From positions 938,595-1,002,594 of the forward strand of contig NZ_CABVHU010000001.1 in the NCBI RefSeq assembly GCF_902497855.1: a stretch of DNA of 64,000 bases. The letters are read 5' to 3'. The position numbers and the translations under genes are program-made. The notes under the pieces were generated by a model, which saw only the letters and a list, made by a program, of their open reading frames with translations, made no database searches and was not told the origin of the DNA. Origin of the DNA: Pseudomonas fluorescens (GTDB lineage Bacteria; Pseudomonadota; Gammaproteobacteria; Pseudomonadales; Pseudomonadaceae). Shown here in pieces: positions 1 through 9,028 of the stretch. The first letter of the stretch is position 1. Every line of letters begins with the position of its first letter.

Positions 1-78
1 CTGGGCGACGCCCAGCAACAGGCTCAGCGACAGCGCAGCGAGAGAAGGGCGTAGCAGACAGGGTCGGGCACGCGGCAT
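1..78 (-). CDS. Partial secreted protein, N-terminus only
   Basis: Only the first 26 codons lie in the window; the gene runs off the left edge. They read as a signal peptide: a basic start (MPRARPCLLRP) followed by a Leu/Ala-rich stretch (SLAALSLSLLLGVA). An AAGGA ribosome site lies about 10 bases upstream of the ATG at 78. A palindrome shared with the other alcohol-oxidation promoters lies at 158-173, so the gene probably belongs to the same regulon. The function of the mature protein cannot be seen. Confidence 0.6.
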   Translation of the reverse strand, partial: MPRARPCLLRPSLAALSLSLLLGVAQ

Positions 79-157
79 GGGGTTCGATCCTTATAGTTAT
101 GAACCTATTACATGCCAGTGGCGGTGCGAATGGAATGCGACGATAGACAGGTCAAGC

Positions 158-173
158 AGTACTAAAGTAGTAA
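158..173. promoter_or_regulatory. Ped-type palindrome, site A
   Basis: AGTACTAAAGTAGTAA is identical at 14 of 16 positions to the site at 4107-4122 between the ABC operon and the pedS2 operon. It lies about 85 bases upstream of the start at 78. Inferred to be an activator site, probably for a LuxR/NarL-type regulator. Confidence 0.5.
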
Positions 174-191
174 TTTTCAGGCTGAAGCGGA

Positions 192-299
192 TGATCGTTC
201 CCACGCTTCGCGTGGGAACGCAGTCCGGGACGCTCCGCGTCCCAGAGTGGACGCGGAGCGTCCGGTGAGGCATTCCCACGCGGAGCGTGGGAACGATCG
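192..299. repeat. Intergenic inverted repeat (GATCGTTCCCACGC type)
   Basis: Two oppositely oriented copies of a GATCGTTCCCACGC...GCGTGGGAACG palindrome flank GGACGCTCCGCGTCC. Relatives occur at 12359, 35719 and 51189. It is a REP-like dispersed element between the partial gene and the ABC permease. Confidence 0.8.
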
Positions 300-320
300 A
301 GCACCGGGGGATTTGTGGTG

Positions 321-1112
321 TCAGGTGGATTTGCGCAGGGCGGCGTGTTGCGGGTTGAAGGTGAGTACGGCGAGCAGGGCGAACACCAGCGTCAGCCCCA
401 CGCATACCGCCAGCGCCAATGGATTGAAGCGCTCGTACAAGGCAAACCGCACCAGCTCCACCGCATGGCTGAACGGGTTCAACGCGCACAACCAGTACAA
501 CCACTCGCTGGAATCGCGCATCTTCCACAGCGGATACAGCGCCGACGACAGGAAAAACAGCGGGAAGATCACGAAGTTCATCACCCCGGCAAAGTTCTCC
601 AGCTGGCGGATGGCATTGGACAGCAGCAAACCCAGCGCGCTGAGCATCAACGCCACCAGCAACAGCGCCGGCAAAGCGATCAACAGCCCCATGGCCGGTG
701 GCTGCACGCCGTACACCCAGGCGATCGCCAGAAAGGCATACACCTGCAACAGCGAAATCAATGCAGTGGCCAACAGCTTGCTGCATAGCAGGAAGGTGCG
801 GGGCAGGGGGCTGGTCAGCAGTACGCGCATGCTGCCCATTTCCCGGTCGTAAACCATCGAAAGTGACCCTTGCATGCCATTGAACAGCAGGATCATGCAG
901 GCCAGGCCAGGGACGATGTAGACCTCGTAGGGAATGTAGGTGTCATAGGGCGCGATGATCGCGATCCCGAGTGCCGCGCGAAAGCCGGCGGCGAACACCA
1001 GTAGCCACAGCAGCGGCCGCACCAGTGCGCTGAGGAATCGCGTGCGCTGGAGGACAAAACGCAGCCACTCGCGCAATACGATGCCGCTGAAACACTGCCA
1101 GTAGGCATTCAT
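321..1112 (-). CDS. pedC: ABC-2 type permease, PedC-like, alcohol-oxidation system
   Basis: This 263-residue protein has about six membrane segments and the ABC-2 permease layout, with a cytoplasmic N-terminus followed by YIVPGLACMILLFNG and a conserved YDREMGSMRVLL stretch. Its ATG at 1112 overlaps the stop of the ATPase gene (ATGA), so the two are translationally coupled. The gene closes a four-gene operon: binding protein, propeller, ATPase, permease. This set is known beside PQQ alcohol dehydrogenases in pseudomonads (PedC family), but its cargo is unknown. ABC-2 permeases usually export, which sits oddly with a periplasmic binding protein in the same operon. Confidence 0.85.
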   Translation of the reverse strand: MNAYWQCFSGIVLREWLRFVLQRTRFLSALVRPLLWLLVFAAGFRAALGIAIIAPYDTYIPYEVYIVPGLACMILLFNGMQGSLSMVYDREMGSMRVLLTSPLPRTFLLCSKLLATALISLLQVYAFLAIAWVYGVQPPAMGLLIALPALLLVALMLSALGLLLSNAIRQLENFAGVMNFVIFPLFFLSSALYPLWKMRDSSEWLYWLCALNPFSHAVELVRFALYERFNPLALAVCVGLTLVFALLAVLTFNPQHAALRKST

Positions 1113-1840
1113 GGCGCGACTCCAGAAGTCGTCAGGCGAGCGAAAGCCGACCCAAGGTCGCCACCATGTTCCAGGCTCAGGGCATCGGCCTGCCCGCTGG
1201 CCACCAGCCGGCCCTGATGGAGAATCAGCAAGTCGTCGCTGGCGTGCACTTCATCGAGCAAATGGGTGGTCCAGAGCACGCTGAGGTGCTGCTCGCGGCA
1301 CAGGCTGCGGATGTGCCGGTTGAGCGCCAGGCGGCTGGCCGGGTCGAGGCCGACGCTGGCTTCGTCGAGCAGCAGCAGGCGCGGTTCATGCAGCAAGGCC
1401 CGGGCGATTTCCACCCGGCGCCGATGGCCGCCATTGAGTTCGCGCACCCGCTCGCGACGGCGTTCGGTCAGGGCCTGCCGGGCCAGTTCGGCGTCGACTC
1501 GCAGGCCGGTCTGACGCCGCGACATCCCATGCAGCGCGGCGTGATAACGCAGGTTCTGCTCGACGCTGAGGTCCAGGTCCAGGGTGCTTTGCTGGAACAC
1601 TACGCCCAGTTGCCTGAGCGCCGGGCGCGGCGCGTTGCGCAAGGAACAACCGCCGACCCGGATGTCGCCACGCTGCACTTCATAGAGCCGGGTGAGCAGG
1701 GCGATCAGCGTTGACTTGCCCGCGCCGTTGGGTCCCAGCAGCGCCGCAAATCGCCCGGGTGCCAGGCTGAAACTGACTTGGCGCAACGCCTCCCGCGCGC
1801 CATAGGCAAAACTCAGGTCGCTGACGTCCAGGGCGTTCAT
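1109..1840 (-). CDS. ABC transporter ATP-binding protein, PQQ-associated
   Basis: A 243-residue ATPase with Walker A (GPNGAGKST), a variant signature (LNGGHRRRVEIARAL instead of LSGGQ), Walker B (LLLLDEASVGLD) and an H-loop (TTHLLDEV). I chose the ATG at 1840 because it overlaps the TGA of the upstream propeller gene (ATGA); an in-frame ATG seven codons earlier at 1861 has no such support. Its own stop overlaps the permease start, so all three genes are coupled. It most resembles the CcmA/DrrA-like ATPases of ABC-2 systems and would power the PedC-like permease at the inner membrane. Confidence 0.88.
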   Translation of the reverse strand: MNALDVSDLSFAYGAREALRQVSFSLAPGRFAALLGPNGAGKSTLIALLTRLYEVQRGDIRVGGCSLRNAPRPALRQLGVVFQQSTLDLDLSVEQNLRYHAALHGMSRRQTGLRVDAELARQALTERRRERVRELNGGHRRRVEIARALLHEPRLLLLDEASVGLDPASRLALNRHIRSLCREQHLSVLWTTHLLDEVHASDDLLILHQGRLVASGQADALSLEHGGDLGSAFARLTTSGVAP

Positions 1841-2811
1841 GGCGTCACCACCACGCCCCACGGATAACGCCCGACCTTGACCGACTTGACCACCTTGAGG
1901 CTGTCGACATCGATCACCGACACATCGCCGCTGACCCCATTGGTGGCCAGCAGTTGCTTTTGGTCCGGGGTAAACGCCATCTGCCAGACTCGTCGCCCGA
2001 CCAACAGATAATCAAGAATCTCGAAGGTCTTGGCATCGATCACCGCGACATGGTTGGCGGGGCCAAGGGCGACGAATCCGTACTTGCCGTCGGCGCTGAG
2101 CTTGATGCCCACCGGCTGGACTTTATCCGGGTGCACGCCCTTGATCTGGAAAGTCAGCGTCTTGAGGACCTGGCGGCTCGCAACGTCGAGAATCGTCACC
2201 GTGCCGCCGATCTCCGCCGAGGCCCAGAGCCTGGAGCCATCGGGCGTGAACTCGACGAAGCGCGGCCGCTGGTCCACCAGGGTGCTGTCCGCCAGGGTCT
2301 GGGTGGCGGTGTCGATCCAGTGCAGCATGTTGGTGGTTTCGCTGGTGTTCACCGCCCACTTGCCGTCCGGGCTGACGGCCATGCCTTCGGGTTCGACGCC
2401 GACGCTGATCTGGCTCAGCACCTTGGAGGTTTCGGTGTCGATCACCGTCACCAGCGCGTCGTCTTCGTTGGAGACATACAGCCAGCGATTGTTCGGGTGC
2501 AGGGCGAACTGCTCGGGGTCTTTGCCCGAGGGCAGCTCCTTGATGATCTTGCGCGTGGCGACGTCCATCACCTGAACCCGGTCCGAGTCGCTGGCGCAGA
2601 TGTACAGCAGCTTGTTGTCGTGGGACAGCAGCAAACCGCGCGGACGCTGGCCGACAGTCAGGGTGTCGGTGACTTGCAGGGTCTGCAGGTCGATCAGGCT
2701 CAGGCTGTTGTCTTTTTCGTTGGACACCCAGGCGGTCGTGGCGGCGGCGTGCCCGGCGGCGAGCAGCAGGGCCCCGGAAAGCAGGGAACGGCAAAGCAGG
2801 GAGCGGCGCAT
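1837..2811 (-). CDS. YVTN-type beta-propeller protein, PQQ-catabolism associated
   Basis: 324 residues: a signal peptide (MRRSLLCRSLLSGALLLAAGHAA) and then repeated blades of the form VSNEKDNSLSLIDLQT / VYVSNEDDALVTVIDTET / VSPDGKW, the mark of YVTN seven-blade propellers. An AAGGAA ribosome site precedes the ATG. The stop overlaps the ATPase start. Proteins of this family sit beside PQQ alcohol dehydrogenases and PedC-type ABC genes; they are periplasmic and have no proven role. It might bind a ligand, or act as a scaffold between the binding protein and the permease. Confidence 0.85.
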   Translation of the reverse strand: MRRSLLCRSLLSGALLLAAGHAAATTAWVSNEKDNSLSLIDLQTLQVTDTLTVGQRPRGLLLSHDNKLLYICASDSDRVQVMDVATRKIIKELPSGKDPEQFALHPNNRWLYVSNEDDALVTVIDTETSKVLSQISVGVEPEGMAVSPDGKWAVNTSETTNMLHWIDTATQTLADSTLVDQRPRFVEFTPDGSRLWASAEIGGTVTILDVASRQVLKTLTFQIKGVHPDKVQPVGIKLSADGKYGFVALGPANHVAVIDAKTFEILDYLLVGRRVWQMAFTPDQKQLLATNGVSGDVSVIDVDSLKVVKSVKVGRYPWGVVVTP

Positions 2812-2844
2812 GGCGGATTCCTTATTGTTGTTGTGATTGGAGGA

Positions 2845-4029
2845 TCAGGGAAAGCGGCAGCTGACCTCGGGCTTGTCATACCCAAGGCTGTCCATTTCAT
2901 TGAAGGGATGCAGGAAACCGTCTTGTGGCGAGGTGCTGACCAGCGCCCGGGGTTGCACGATGGGGATCGGCTGGCGCAACTGGCCGTTCCACGGGCGATA
3001 ACTGAGCTTGCGACCCTTGAAGCCGTCCAGCGGCAATTGATCGCTGATCTCCAGTTGGCGGATCGCCACCGGATCGACCTGGCGCAATTTGCTCACCGCG
3101 CTGGCGATGCTGCGCACGGCGATCCAGGCGGCGAAATCGCGGTCGTTCATCCAGCGCCCGGCCAGGGCTTCGAAACGTTTCTGCAACTGCGCGGCGCCGT
3201 AGGTTTCCACGGTCTTGTGCCAGCCCACCGGGGTCAGGCCCTGGGTGCCGGCAACCGGCCGCGGATACCAGGTCTGGTAGGGCACGTATTCGCCGAAGTC
3301 GCCGCGCTCATCGGCCACCAGCACCACGTCGTACTCGGCGGTCTGGGTGAACAGCGGCATGTCGGCCTGGGCGCTGCGGCGTTGGTCGTTGTCGAAGCTC
3401 CAGGCTTTTTCCGCCACCAGTTTGAGGCCGAAGCGCTTGGCGGCGCGCCGCAGGGCGGCGGCATAGGCCTGGTCGTCCGGGGTCGGGCCGACGATCAGCA
3501 GCGCCCGTTGCCATTTGCGCACCACCAGAAATTGCGCCAGGGCATCGGCCAGCATCGCCCGGCTCGGCAGGCTGTGCAGCACGTTCAGCAGGCAGTCGGT
3601 GGTGCGCAGGCTGTCGTCGGGGCTGCCGGCGTTGAACAGCAGGCTGTCGGGCAGGGCTGCACTGAGTTGGCGCAGGCTCGCGGCCGGAGCATTCACCACG
3701 AACAGGCGCAGGCCTTGCGCGTGCTGGGCTTTGGCCGCGTCGAGCAGGGCTTGCGGGTTGTCGACGTTGGCGCTGGCCAGGCGGTAGCTGTGGTTGAGAA
3801 AACGCCCGGTGCTGTTGCTGTCGGTAATCGCCAGTTCGGCGCCACGCAGCCCGGCATCGACCGGCTCGGGAATGACGTTCGACAACAGCGGGCCCGGGTC
3901 CGGGCGATAGCCCAGATAGCCGATCTGCACCTGTAACGGCGCGTCCGCGGCCTGGCTTTGGGTGGCCAGCCCGGCAGCGCAGGCAATCGCCAGCAGGTAG
4001 ATCAGGGCGTAAGGGGCAAGCTGGCGCAT
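2845..4029 (-). CDS. Periplasmic ABC substrate-binding protein, PQQ system
   Basis: 394 residues, starting with a signal peptide (MRQLAPYALIYLLAIACAAGLATQSQAA) and continuing with LQVQIGYLGYRPDPGP, as in the PQQ-dependent alcohol dehydrogenase-associated binding proteins of the Leu/Ile/Val-binding fold. I chose the ATG at 4029, not 4059, because AGGAG lies nine bases upstream and the signal peptide begins there. It is the first gene of the minus-strand ABC operon and is divergent from the pedS2 operon, with a palindrome at 4107-4122 between them. The ligand is unknown. Confidence 0.82.
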   Translation of the reverse strand: MRQLAPYALIYLLAIACAAGLATQSQAADAPLQVQIGYLGYRPDPGPLLSNVIPEPVDAGLRGAELAITDSNSTGRFLNHSYRLASANVDNPQALLDAAKAQHAQGLRLFVVNAPAASLRQLSAALPDSLLFNAGSPDDSLRTTDCLLNVLHSLPSRAMLADALAQFLVVRKWQRALLIVGPTPDDQAYAAALRRAAKRFGLKLVAEKAWSFDNDQRRSAQADMPLFTQTAEYDVVLVADERGDFGEYVPYQTWYPRPVAGTQGLTPVGWHKTVETYGAAQLQKRFEALAGRWMNDRDFAAWIAVRSIASAVSKLRQVDPVAIRQLEISDQLPLDGFKGRKLSYRPWNGQLRQPIPIVQPRALVSTSPQDGFLHPFNEMDSLGYDKPEVSCRFP

Positions 4030-4106
4030 AAGGCACTCCTTTACAGGTAGCGCCAGCATAGGAACCCTTGGGCAGGGATGAAATATGCAGAAAGTACCAG
4101 TCAGCC

Positions 4107-4122
4107 AGTACCAAGGTAGTAA
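4107..4122. promoter_or_regulatory. Ped-type palindrome, site B
   Basis: AGTACCAAGGTAGTAA contains the inverted repeat TACC-AA-GGTA; an additional AGTACC half-site lies at 4093-4098. It lies between the divergent ABC operon (start 4029) and the pedS2 operon, so one regulator could serve both. Confidence 0.55.
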
Positions 4123-4185
4123 CTCGCCCCGGGCGGCGCGGTTTTAGCATGGCAACAACGGCCATCACCCTGGAGGCGATCGATC

Positions 4186-4308
4186 ATGCGAATTCTCAAA
4201 GCACTGCTGTTGCCGTTGCTGCTGATTCTGACCCTGATCGGTGTCGACAAGCTTCACGGCCCGCGCCCGGCGCCGTTGCTGGTGATGCCCGCGACACCGG
4301 GGCGCTAA
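4186..4308 (+). CDS. Small membrane peptide, 40 residues
   Basis: The ORF reads MRILKALLLPLLLILTLIGV and then a short Pro-rich tail ending in PATPGR. One hydrophobic segment (residues 5-20) suggests a small inner-membrane protein or a secreted peptide. GGAGG lies about nine bases upstream. The sensor kinase GTG starts two bases after its stop, which suggests coupled translation. I do not recognise it. The longer reading frame overlapping it, in frame with the kinase, lacks a plausible start and looks like noise. Confidence 0.5.
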   Translation: MRILKALLLPLLLILTLIGVDKLHGPRPAPLLVMPATPGR

Positions 4309-4310
4309 CC

Positions 4311-5573
4311 GTGTCTGCCCTGTGGCGGATCAACCTGTGGGTGTGCGGATTTTTCGCCCTGGTGACCCTGGCGTGCATGGGCTTGCTGGTGCACCAGGCG
4401 CTGGCGGACGTGGAGCGTGAGCTGCAGTCGGCCGAAGCGGTGGTTGAATACTTGAGCGAAACCGCCGGGCGTGACCCCGCCAGCCTGCAGCCAAGGCTGA
4501 CCGGCAGTTTGCGTCACGTGCGGGTGCGCTGGCTGGAGCCGGGCGAACAGGCACGGCTGCCGGTGCAGGACGGGCTGGATGCCTGGCTCGGGCGGCTGTT
4601 ATTCGCCCAGGCCCGGCACAGTGCGCAGGTGCTGGATCTGCAGGATGGGCGGCGGGTACAGATCGCGGTCGATCCCCGGGATGAAATCGATGAGGTCTGG
4701 GACTCGCTGCAACAGCTGCTGAGCCTGTGTGGCCTGGCGTTGTTGTTGAGCCTGTTGACCATCCGCTGGGCCGTGCGCCGGGGCATGGGCCTGCTTGATG
4801 ACTTGCTGCGGGCGTTGCAGCAGGTGTCCGGTGGCCAACTGAACGTGCGGCTGCGCGCCGAAGGCATGCCGGGGGCGCGGCAACTGGCGTTGCATTTCAA
4901 TCGCATGACCCAAGCGCTGGAGCAGGCGCGCGGCGATAACACCCGGCTGACCCGGACCTTGCTGGCGGTACAGGAGCAGGAACGCACTCATCTGGCGCAA
5001 ACCCTGCACGATGACCTCGGTCAGTACCTGGCGGGCATTCGCGCCCAGGCCTGTCTGTTGCGGCTGGTGGCGGATCAGCCCCTGGTGGTGGAACGCACGG
5101 CGCGCGAACTGGAACACAACTGTGAACACCTGCAACAGGGCTTCCGGGCGCTGGTGCATGACTTGTATCCGGTGGTCTTGCAACACCTGCCATTGGCCGA
5201 AGCGTTCGGCTTGCTGGTGGAGCAATGGCCGGGGCGGCAGGGGATCGATTGCCAGTTGCACGTCAGCCCACATTTGCCGACGTTGTCCGGGCCGGACAAG
5301 ACTCATCTGTACCGCCTGCTGCAGGAGGCGCTGACCAACATCGCCCGTCACGCCGGCGCCAGCCAGGTGCGGGTGCGCCTGCAATATCGCGACGGGCACT
5401 TGCGCTTGCTGATTCGCGACAACGGTCGCGGCGCACAACAGCCCCAGCGGCCGGGCGTCGGTTTGTATTCGATGTTCGAGCGCGCCCGCAGCCTGGGCGG
5501 CGAGCTGCGGATCATCAGCCATCCCGGTGCCGGTTGGGCACTGGCCTTGAGCATGCCTTTGGAGGCGTCATGA
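4311..5573 (+). CDS. pedS2: Sensor histidine kinase, PedS2-like
   Basis: 420 residues from a GTG start just after the small ORF. Two membrane segments (about 8-28 and 133-152) frame a periplasmic region of about 100 residues. A HAMP-like segment follows, then the HisKA_3 phosphorylation motif (TLHDDLGQYL, His about 233) and an HATPase with LLQEALTNIARHA and DNGRG. It overlaps the response regulator by ATGA. In P. putida the equivalent pair, PedS2/PedR2, controls the switch between Ca and lanthanide alcohol dehydrogenases. Position and domain order fit that role; metal sensing is inferred from homology. Confidence 0.85.
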   Translation: MSALWRINLWVCGFFALVTLACMGLLVHQALADVERELQSAEAVVEYLSETAGRDPASLQPRLTGSLRHVRVRWLEPGEQARLPVQDGLDAWLGRLLFAQARHSAQVLDLQDGRRVQIAVDPRDEIDEVWDSLQQLLSLCGLALLLSLLTIRWAVRRGMGLLDDLLRALQQVSGGQLNVRLRAEGMPGARQLALHFNRMTQALEQARGDNTRLTRTLLAVQEQERTHLAQTLHDDLGQYLAGIRAQACLLRLVADQPLVVERTARELEHNCEHLQQGFRALVHDLYPVVLQHLPLAEAFGLLVEQWPGRQGIDCQLHVSPHLPTLSGPDKTHLYRLLQEALTNIARHAGASQVRVRLQYRDGHLRLLIRDNGRGAQQPQRPGVGLYSMFERARSLGGELRIISHPGAGWALALSMPLEAS

Positions 5574-6208
5574 ATATTCTGCTGGTCGATGACCATGCGG
5601 TGGTCCGTCAGGGCTATGCCAGTCTGTTGCGGGCGTTGCTGCCGGCGATGGACGTCCGTGAGGCGGCCACGGGTGAGGAGGCGTTGGCGCGGGTTCAAGA
5701 AGCCGTGCCGAACCTGGTGATCATGGATTTTGGCCTCCCGGGGATCAGTGGCCTGGAAACGACCCGCCGATTGCGCCAGCGCCTGCCGCAATTGCGGGTG
5801 CTGTTTTTCAGCATGCACGATGAGTTGCCGCTGGTGCGTCAGGCGCTGGACGCCGGTGCGTCGGGTTACCTGACCAAAAGCTCGGCGCCCGAGGTATTGA
5901 TCGAGGCTGTGCGACGGATCCTGGCGGGGCACGCCTATATCGAACAGCCGCTGGCCACTCAACTGGCGTGCCATCCGCAACAGGACGCCAGCGATCCGCG
6001 GTTGCAGAGCATGACCCAGCGCGAGCTGGAGATTTTCGTGATGCTCGCCAAGGGGACGCCAGCACGGGTGATTGCCGAGCAGTTGAGCATCAGCAGCAAG
6101 ACGGTTTCCAATCACCTGACGTTGCTCAAGAGCAAGTTGCAGGTGACCTCCCATGCCGAACTGGTGCATCTGGGGATTGATATGGGGGTGGTGCGTGTGG
6201 CGAATTGA
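5570..6208 (+). CDS. pedR2: LuxR/NarL-type response regulator, PedR2-like
   Basis: 212 residues. Receiver domain with the acidic pair D7/D8 (LLVDDH), phosphoacceptor D53 (VIMDFGLPG) and K103 (YLTKSS), followed by a LuxR helix-turn-helix (TQRELEIFVMLAKG, SSKTVSNHL). I chose the ATG at 5570, which overlaps the kinase TGA. It is the partner of the kinase and the regulator of the lanthanide switch in the P. putida model. It may be the protein that reads the TACTACC/GGTAGTA palindromes described here, though another LuxR regulator (the AgmR/ExaE type) could do so instead. Confidence 0.87.
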   Translation: MNILLVDDHAVVRQGYASLLRALLPAMDVREAATGEEALARVQEAVPNLVIMDFGLPGISGLETTRRLRQRLPQLRVLFFSMHDELPLVRQALDAGASGYLTKSSAPEVLIEAVRRILAGHAYIEQPLATQLACHPQQDASDPRLQSMTQRELEIFVMLAKGTPARVIAEQLSISSKTVSNHLTLLKSKLQVTSHAELVHLGIDMGVVRVAN

Positions 6209-6225
6209 TAGAAATCACATGTCCC

Positions 6226-6315
6226 TGTAGGAGCTGGCTTGCCAGCGAAGACGGTCTTTCTGCTTGCAAAGATGTTGTCTGAACAATCGCCTTCGCTGGC
6301 AAGCCAGCTCCTACA
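6226..6315. repeat. REP pair
   Basis: Inverted copies of TGTAGGAGCTGGCTTGCCAGCGAAG lie either side of a short loop, between the convergent pedR2 and pentapeptide genes. It could act as a bidirectional terminator. Confidence 0.8.
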
Positions 6316-6348
6316 TGGGTCTGCGTTGTATCGAACGGGTCGGTGGAG

Positions 6349-6999
6349 TCATTTGTTCCACGTGGTCGGGCACCCCGTACACCCCTCCATGTTCGCATCC
6401 TGAAAGTTCGCATAATGCTGGCGCGACCCGCTGAGGTTGGCCTGCTCCAGATTGCTCTCACCAAACTTGGCTTCCTGCAGATTGGCATCACCCAGGTTGG
6501 CACCTTTGAGATCGGCCTTGCTCAGCCAGGTCATTTCCAGGTCCGCAGCGCGCAAATCGGCGTTGTGCAACTTGGCGCCGGAGAGGCGGGCGAACTGCAG
6601 GTAGGCGCCGCTGAGGTTGGCGTCCTGGAACTGCGCACCCTGGGCAAACAGCCCCCAACCCTGGATCGCCATCAGCGTCGCGCCGGTGAAATCGGCCAGG
6701 CGCAGGTTGCTTTGTTGCAGGCTGGCACGGGTCAGGTTGGCGCCTTGCAGTTGGGCTTTTTCCAGGTTGGCGAGGTCGAGGCGGGCGTGGCGCAGGTCGG
6801 CATCGCGCAGGTCGGCGCCGCTGAGGTTCATGTTGCGCAGGTCCTGATTGCTCAGGTTAGCGCCTTTGAGATTGGCGCCGGGGCATTGGCTGTGGGCGGC
6901 GATGGTGCAGCCGTTGATGATCAGTGGGGTGTCTTCGCCGGTGTCGTTGGCGAATGCCGGGAGGGTGGTCAGCAACAGCACAAGAGGCAGGTATTTCAT
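6349..6999 (-). CDS. Secreted pentapeptide-repeat protein
   Basis: 216 residues: a signal peptide (MKYLPLVLLLTTLPAFA) and then about 30 tandem A(D/N)LXX repeats such as ANLKGANLSNQDLRN and ADLRDADLRHARLDLANLEKAQL. These form a right-handed quadrilateral beta-helix. The C-terminus has CTGCPTTWNK. Family members occur next to pedR2 and pedE in P. putida; their role is unknown. Periplasmic location suggests a scaffold or binding surface rather than gyrase protection, which is the role of cytoplasmic Qnr-type members. Confidence 0.85.
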   Translation of the reverse strand: MKYLPLVLLLTTLPAFANDTGEDTPLIINGCTIAAHSQCPGANLKGANLSNQDLRNMNLSGADLRDADLRHARLDLANLEKAQLQGANLTRASLQQSNLRLADFTGATLMAIQGWGLFAQGAQFQDANLSGAYLQFARLSGAKLHNADLRAADLEMTWLSKADLKGANLGDANLQEAKFGESNLEQANLSGSRQHYANFQDANMEGCTGCPTTWNK

Positions 7000-7032
7000 G
7001 GCGGGTTCTCGTCGTGTAGGTGGGCGCTTTCG

Positions 7033-7123
7033 CTGTAGGAGCCAGGCTTGCCGGCGAACGGGACGCCGCAGTGCAACAGATACACCGCGGCGTCCCGTTC
7101 GCCGGCAAGCCTGGCTCCTACAG
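7033..7123. repeat. REP hairpin
   Basis: TGTAGGAGCCAGGCTTGCCGGCGAA and its inverted partner enclose a second inverted pair GGGACGCCG/CGGCGTCCC. It lies between the pentapeptide gene and pedE. Confidence 0.8.
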
Positions 7124-7135
7124 CGAAGGGGGGTA

Positions 7136-9028
7136 TCAGCGTTTCGCAGATTGCTGATCCCAACTCGGGATCTTGAACACCCAGAACGACCCGCCCTGAG
7201 CCACTGGCTTGGTCAGTTCGGCCATGTCGCCGCCCCACAACGGCACCGCGCCGCCGTAACCGACGGTCACCCCCACGTACTGCTCGCCATCCTGTTCCCA
7301 AGTGATCGGCGGCGAGACGATGCCGCTGCCGGTCTGGAACTTCCACAGCTCGGCACCGGTTTTCGCGTCGAAGGCCTTGAGGAAACCGTCGCCGGTACCG
7401 GTGAACACCAGGTTGCCCTTGGTCGCGAGTACGCCGGCCCACAGTGGCAACGCTTCCTTGTGTTCCCAGACTACCTTGCCCGTGGTCGGGTTCATGGCCC
7501 GCAGGCTGCCGACGTGATCGTCGTACATGCGCTTGATGCGAAAGCCCATGCCCAGATAGGCCGAACCTTTCTTGTAGTTGACCTCCTCGGTCCAGTACTC
7601 CTCCTTCCACTGGTTGCCCGGAATGTAAAACAGCCCGGTGTCCTGGCTGTACGCCATGGGGTTCCAGTTCTTGCCACCCAGGAACGGCGGCGACACTTCC
7701 ACGGATTTGCCCTTGGATTCGCCCGGCAACGGTTTGGCCGGACGCTGGCCAGGATTCTCCACCGGCTTGCCGGTCTTGAGATCGATGTGGCTGGCCCAGG
7801 TGATGTTGTCGACGAAGGGGAAGGCGTTCTGCAGTTTGCCGTTGTTGCGATCGACCACGTAGAAGAAGCCGTTGCGGTCCGCGTGACCGGTGGCCTTGAC
7901 CGTCTTGCCGTCCTTGTCCTTGTAGTCGAACAGCACCAGCTCGTTGTTGCCGGAGAAATCCCAGGCGTCGTTCGGCGTGTGCTGGTAGAACCATTTCACC
8001 TCGCCGGTGCTCGGGTCGACGCCGACCTGGCCCGAGGTGTAGAGGCTGTCGTAGTCGTGCGGGTTGCCGTCCTTGGACGTGCGCGCCCAGGTATTCCACG
8101 GGCCGGGGTTGCCGGCGCCGACGATGATGGTGTTGGTCTCCGGATCGAAACTGGCGCTCTGCCAAGGGGCGCCGCCGCCGTGGCTCCAGGCTTCGACCTT
8201 GCCGGTTTCGGTGGTCGGATCATCCGGCCAGGACGGCGCCTTGACATCACCGGTGGTGGTGCTGTCCTTGCCGTTCAAGCGGCCCATGTGACCTTCGACG
8301 AAAGGTCGCATCCAGACTTCTTCGCCGGTGTCCGGGTCGCGGGCAAAGAGCTGCCCGACCACGCCGAACTCGTCGCCGGAGCTGCCATGGATCAGCAGCA
8401 CCTTGCCGCTGGTCTTGTCCTTGATCAGCACCGGGGCGCCGGTCATGGTGTAGCCGGCGGCGTGGTCGCCGAACTTCTTGTTCCACACCACTTTGCCGGT
8501 GTTCTTGTCCAGGGCGACCAGCCGCGCGTCGAGGGTGCCGAAATAGATCTTGTCGCCATAGATGGCGGCCCCGCGATTGACCACGTCGCAGCACGGACGA
8601 ATGTTGTCCGGCAGGCGATGGTTGTAGGTCCACAGGCGCTTGCCGGTCTTGGCGTCCAAGGCGAATACCCGGGAATAGGAACCGGTGACGTACACCACGC
8701 CGTCGCTGACGATCGCCTGGGACTCCTGGCCGCGCTGCTTCTCGTCGCCGAACGAATAGGACCAGGCCGGCGTCAGCTTGAACACGTTCTTGTCGTTGAC
8801 CTGGGCCAGCGGGCTCCAGCGCTGGGCGTTGGTGCCCATGCCGTATTGCAGCACGTCCTTGGTGGTCAGGTGATCGTTGGCAATGTCTTCCCAGGTCACG
8901 TTGCGGGTGGGGGCCGCGGGGGTGGTTGCGGCGTAGCTGGCAGTGCCCAGGGACAAGGTGCCCACCAGCAAAAATGCCTGCACGGCAAGGGTCAGCGGGG
9001 AAAGGGCGGGTAACGATCTTATTGTCAT
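7136..9028 (-). CDS. pedE: PQQ-dependent alcohol dehydrogenase, Ca2+ type (PedE/ExaA)
   Basis: 630 residues from the ATG at 9028, with a signal peptide to about residue 33. It has the eight-blade quinoprotein fold with repeated tryptophan-docking motifs, the adjacent cysteine pair at 146-147 (IRPCCD), metal ligands near E220 (GDEFGVVG) and N307 (GAGNPGPWN), and the catalytic Asp357 in WDFSG. The residue two after the Asp is Ser, the pattern of Ca2+-dependent enzymes. It oxidises ethanol and other primary or aromatic alcohols in the periplasm and passes electrons to the cytochrome c550 encoded divergently. An upstream in-frame ATG at 9157 would add 43 residues before the signal peptide and is rejected. 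Confidence 0.95.
   Translation of the reverse strand: MTIRSLPALSPLTLAVQAFLLVGTLSLGTASYAATTPAAPTRNVTWEDIANDHLTTKDVLQYGMGTNAQRWSPLAQVNDKNVFKLTPAWSYSFGDEKQRGQESQAIVSDGVVYVTGSYSRVFALDAKTGKRLWTYNHRLPDNIRPCCDVVNRGAAIYGDKIYFGTLDARLVALDKNTGKVVWNKKFGDHAAGYTMTGAPVLIKDKTSGKVLLIHGSSGDEFGVVGQLFARDPDTGEEVWMRPFVEGHMGRLNGKDSTTTGDVKAPSWPDDPTTETGKVEAWSHGGGAPWQSASFDPETNTIIVGAGNPGPWNTWARTSKDGNPHDYDSLYTSGQVGVDPSTGEVKWFYQHTPNDAWDFSGNNELVLFDYKDKDGKTVKATGHADRNGFFYVVDRNNGKLQNAFPFVDNITWASHIDLKTGKPVENPGQRPAKPLPGESKGKSVEVSPPFLGGKNWNPMAYSQDTGLFYIPGNQWKEEYWTEEVNYKKGSAYLGMGFRIKRMYDDHVGSLRAMNPTTGKVVWEHKEALPLWAGVLATKGNLVFTGTGDGFLKAFDAKTGAELWKFQTGSGIVSPPITWEQDGEQYVGVTVGYGGAVPLWGGDMAELTKPVAQGGSFWVFKIPSWDQQSAKR

Noticed and set aside
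1954..3936. 660-residue plus-strand ORF opposite the propeller and binding-protein genes
   Set aside because: The minus strand has signal peptides, ribosome sites and recognisable families; the plus ORF is a high-GC antisense shadow with low-complexity composition.
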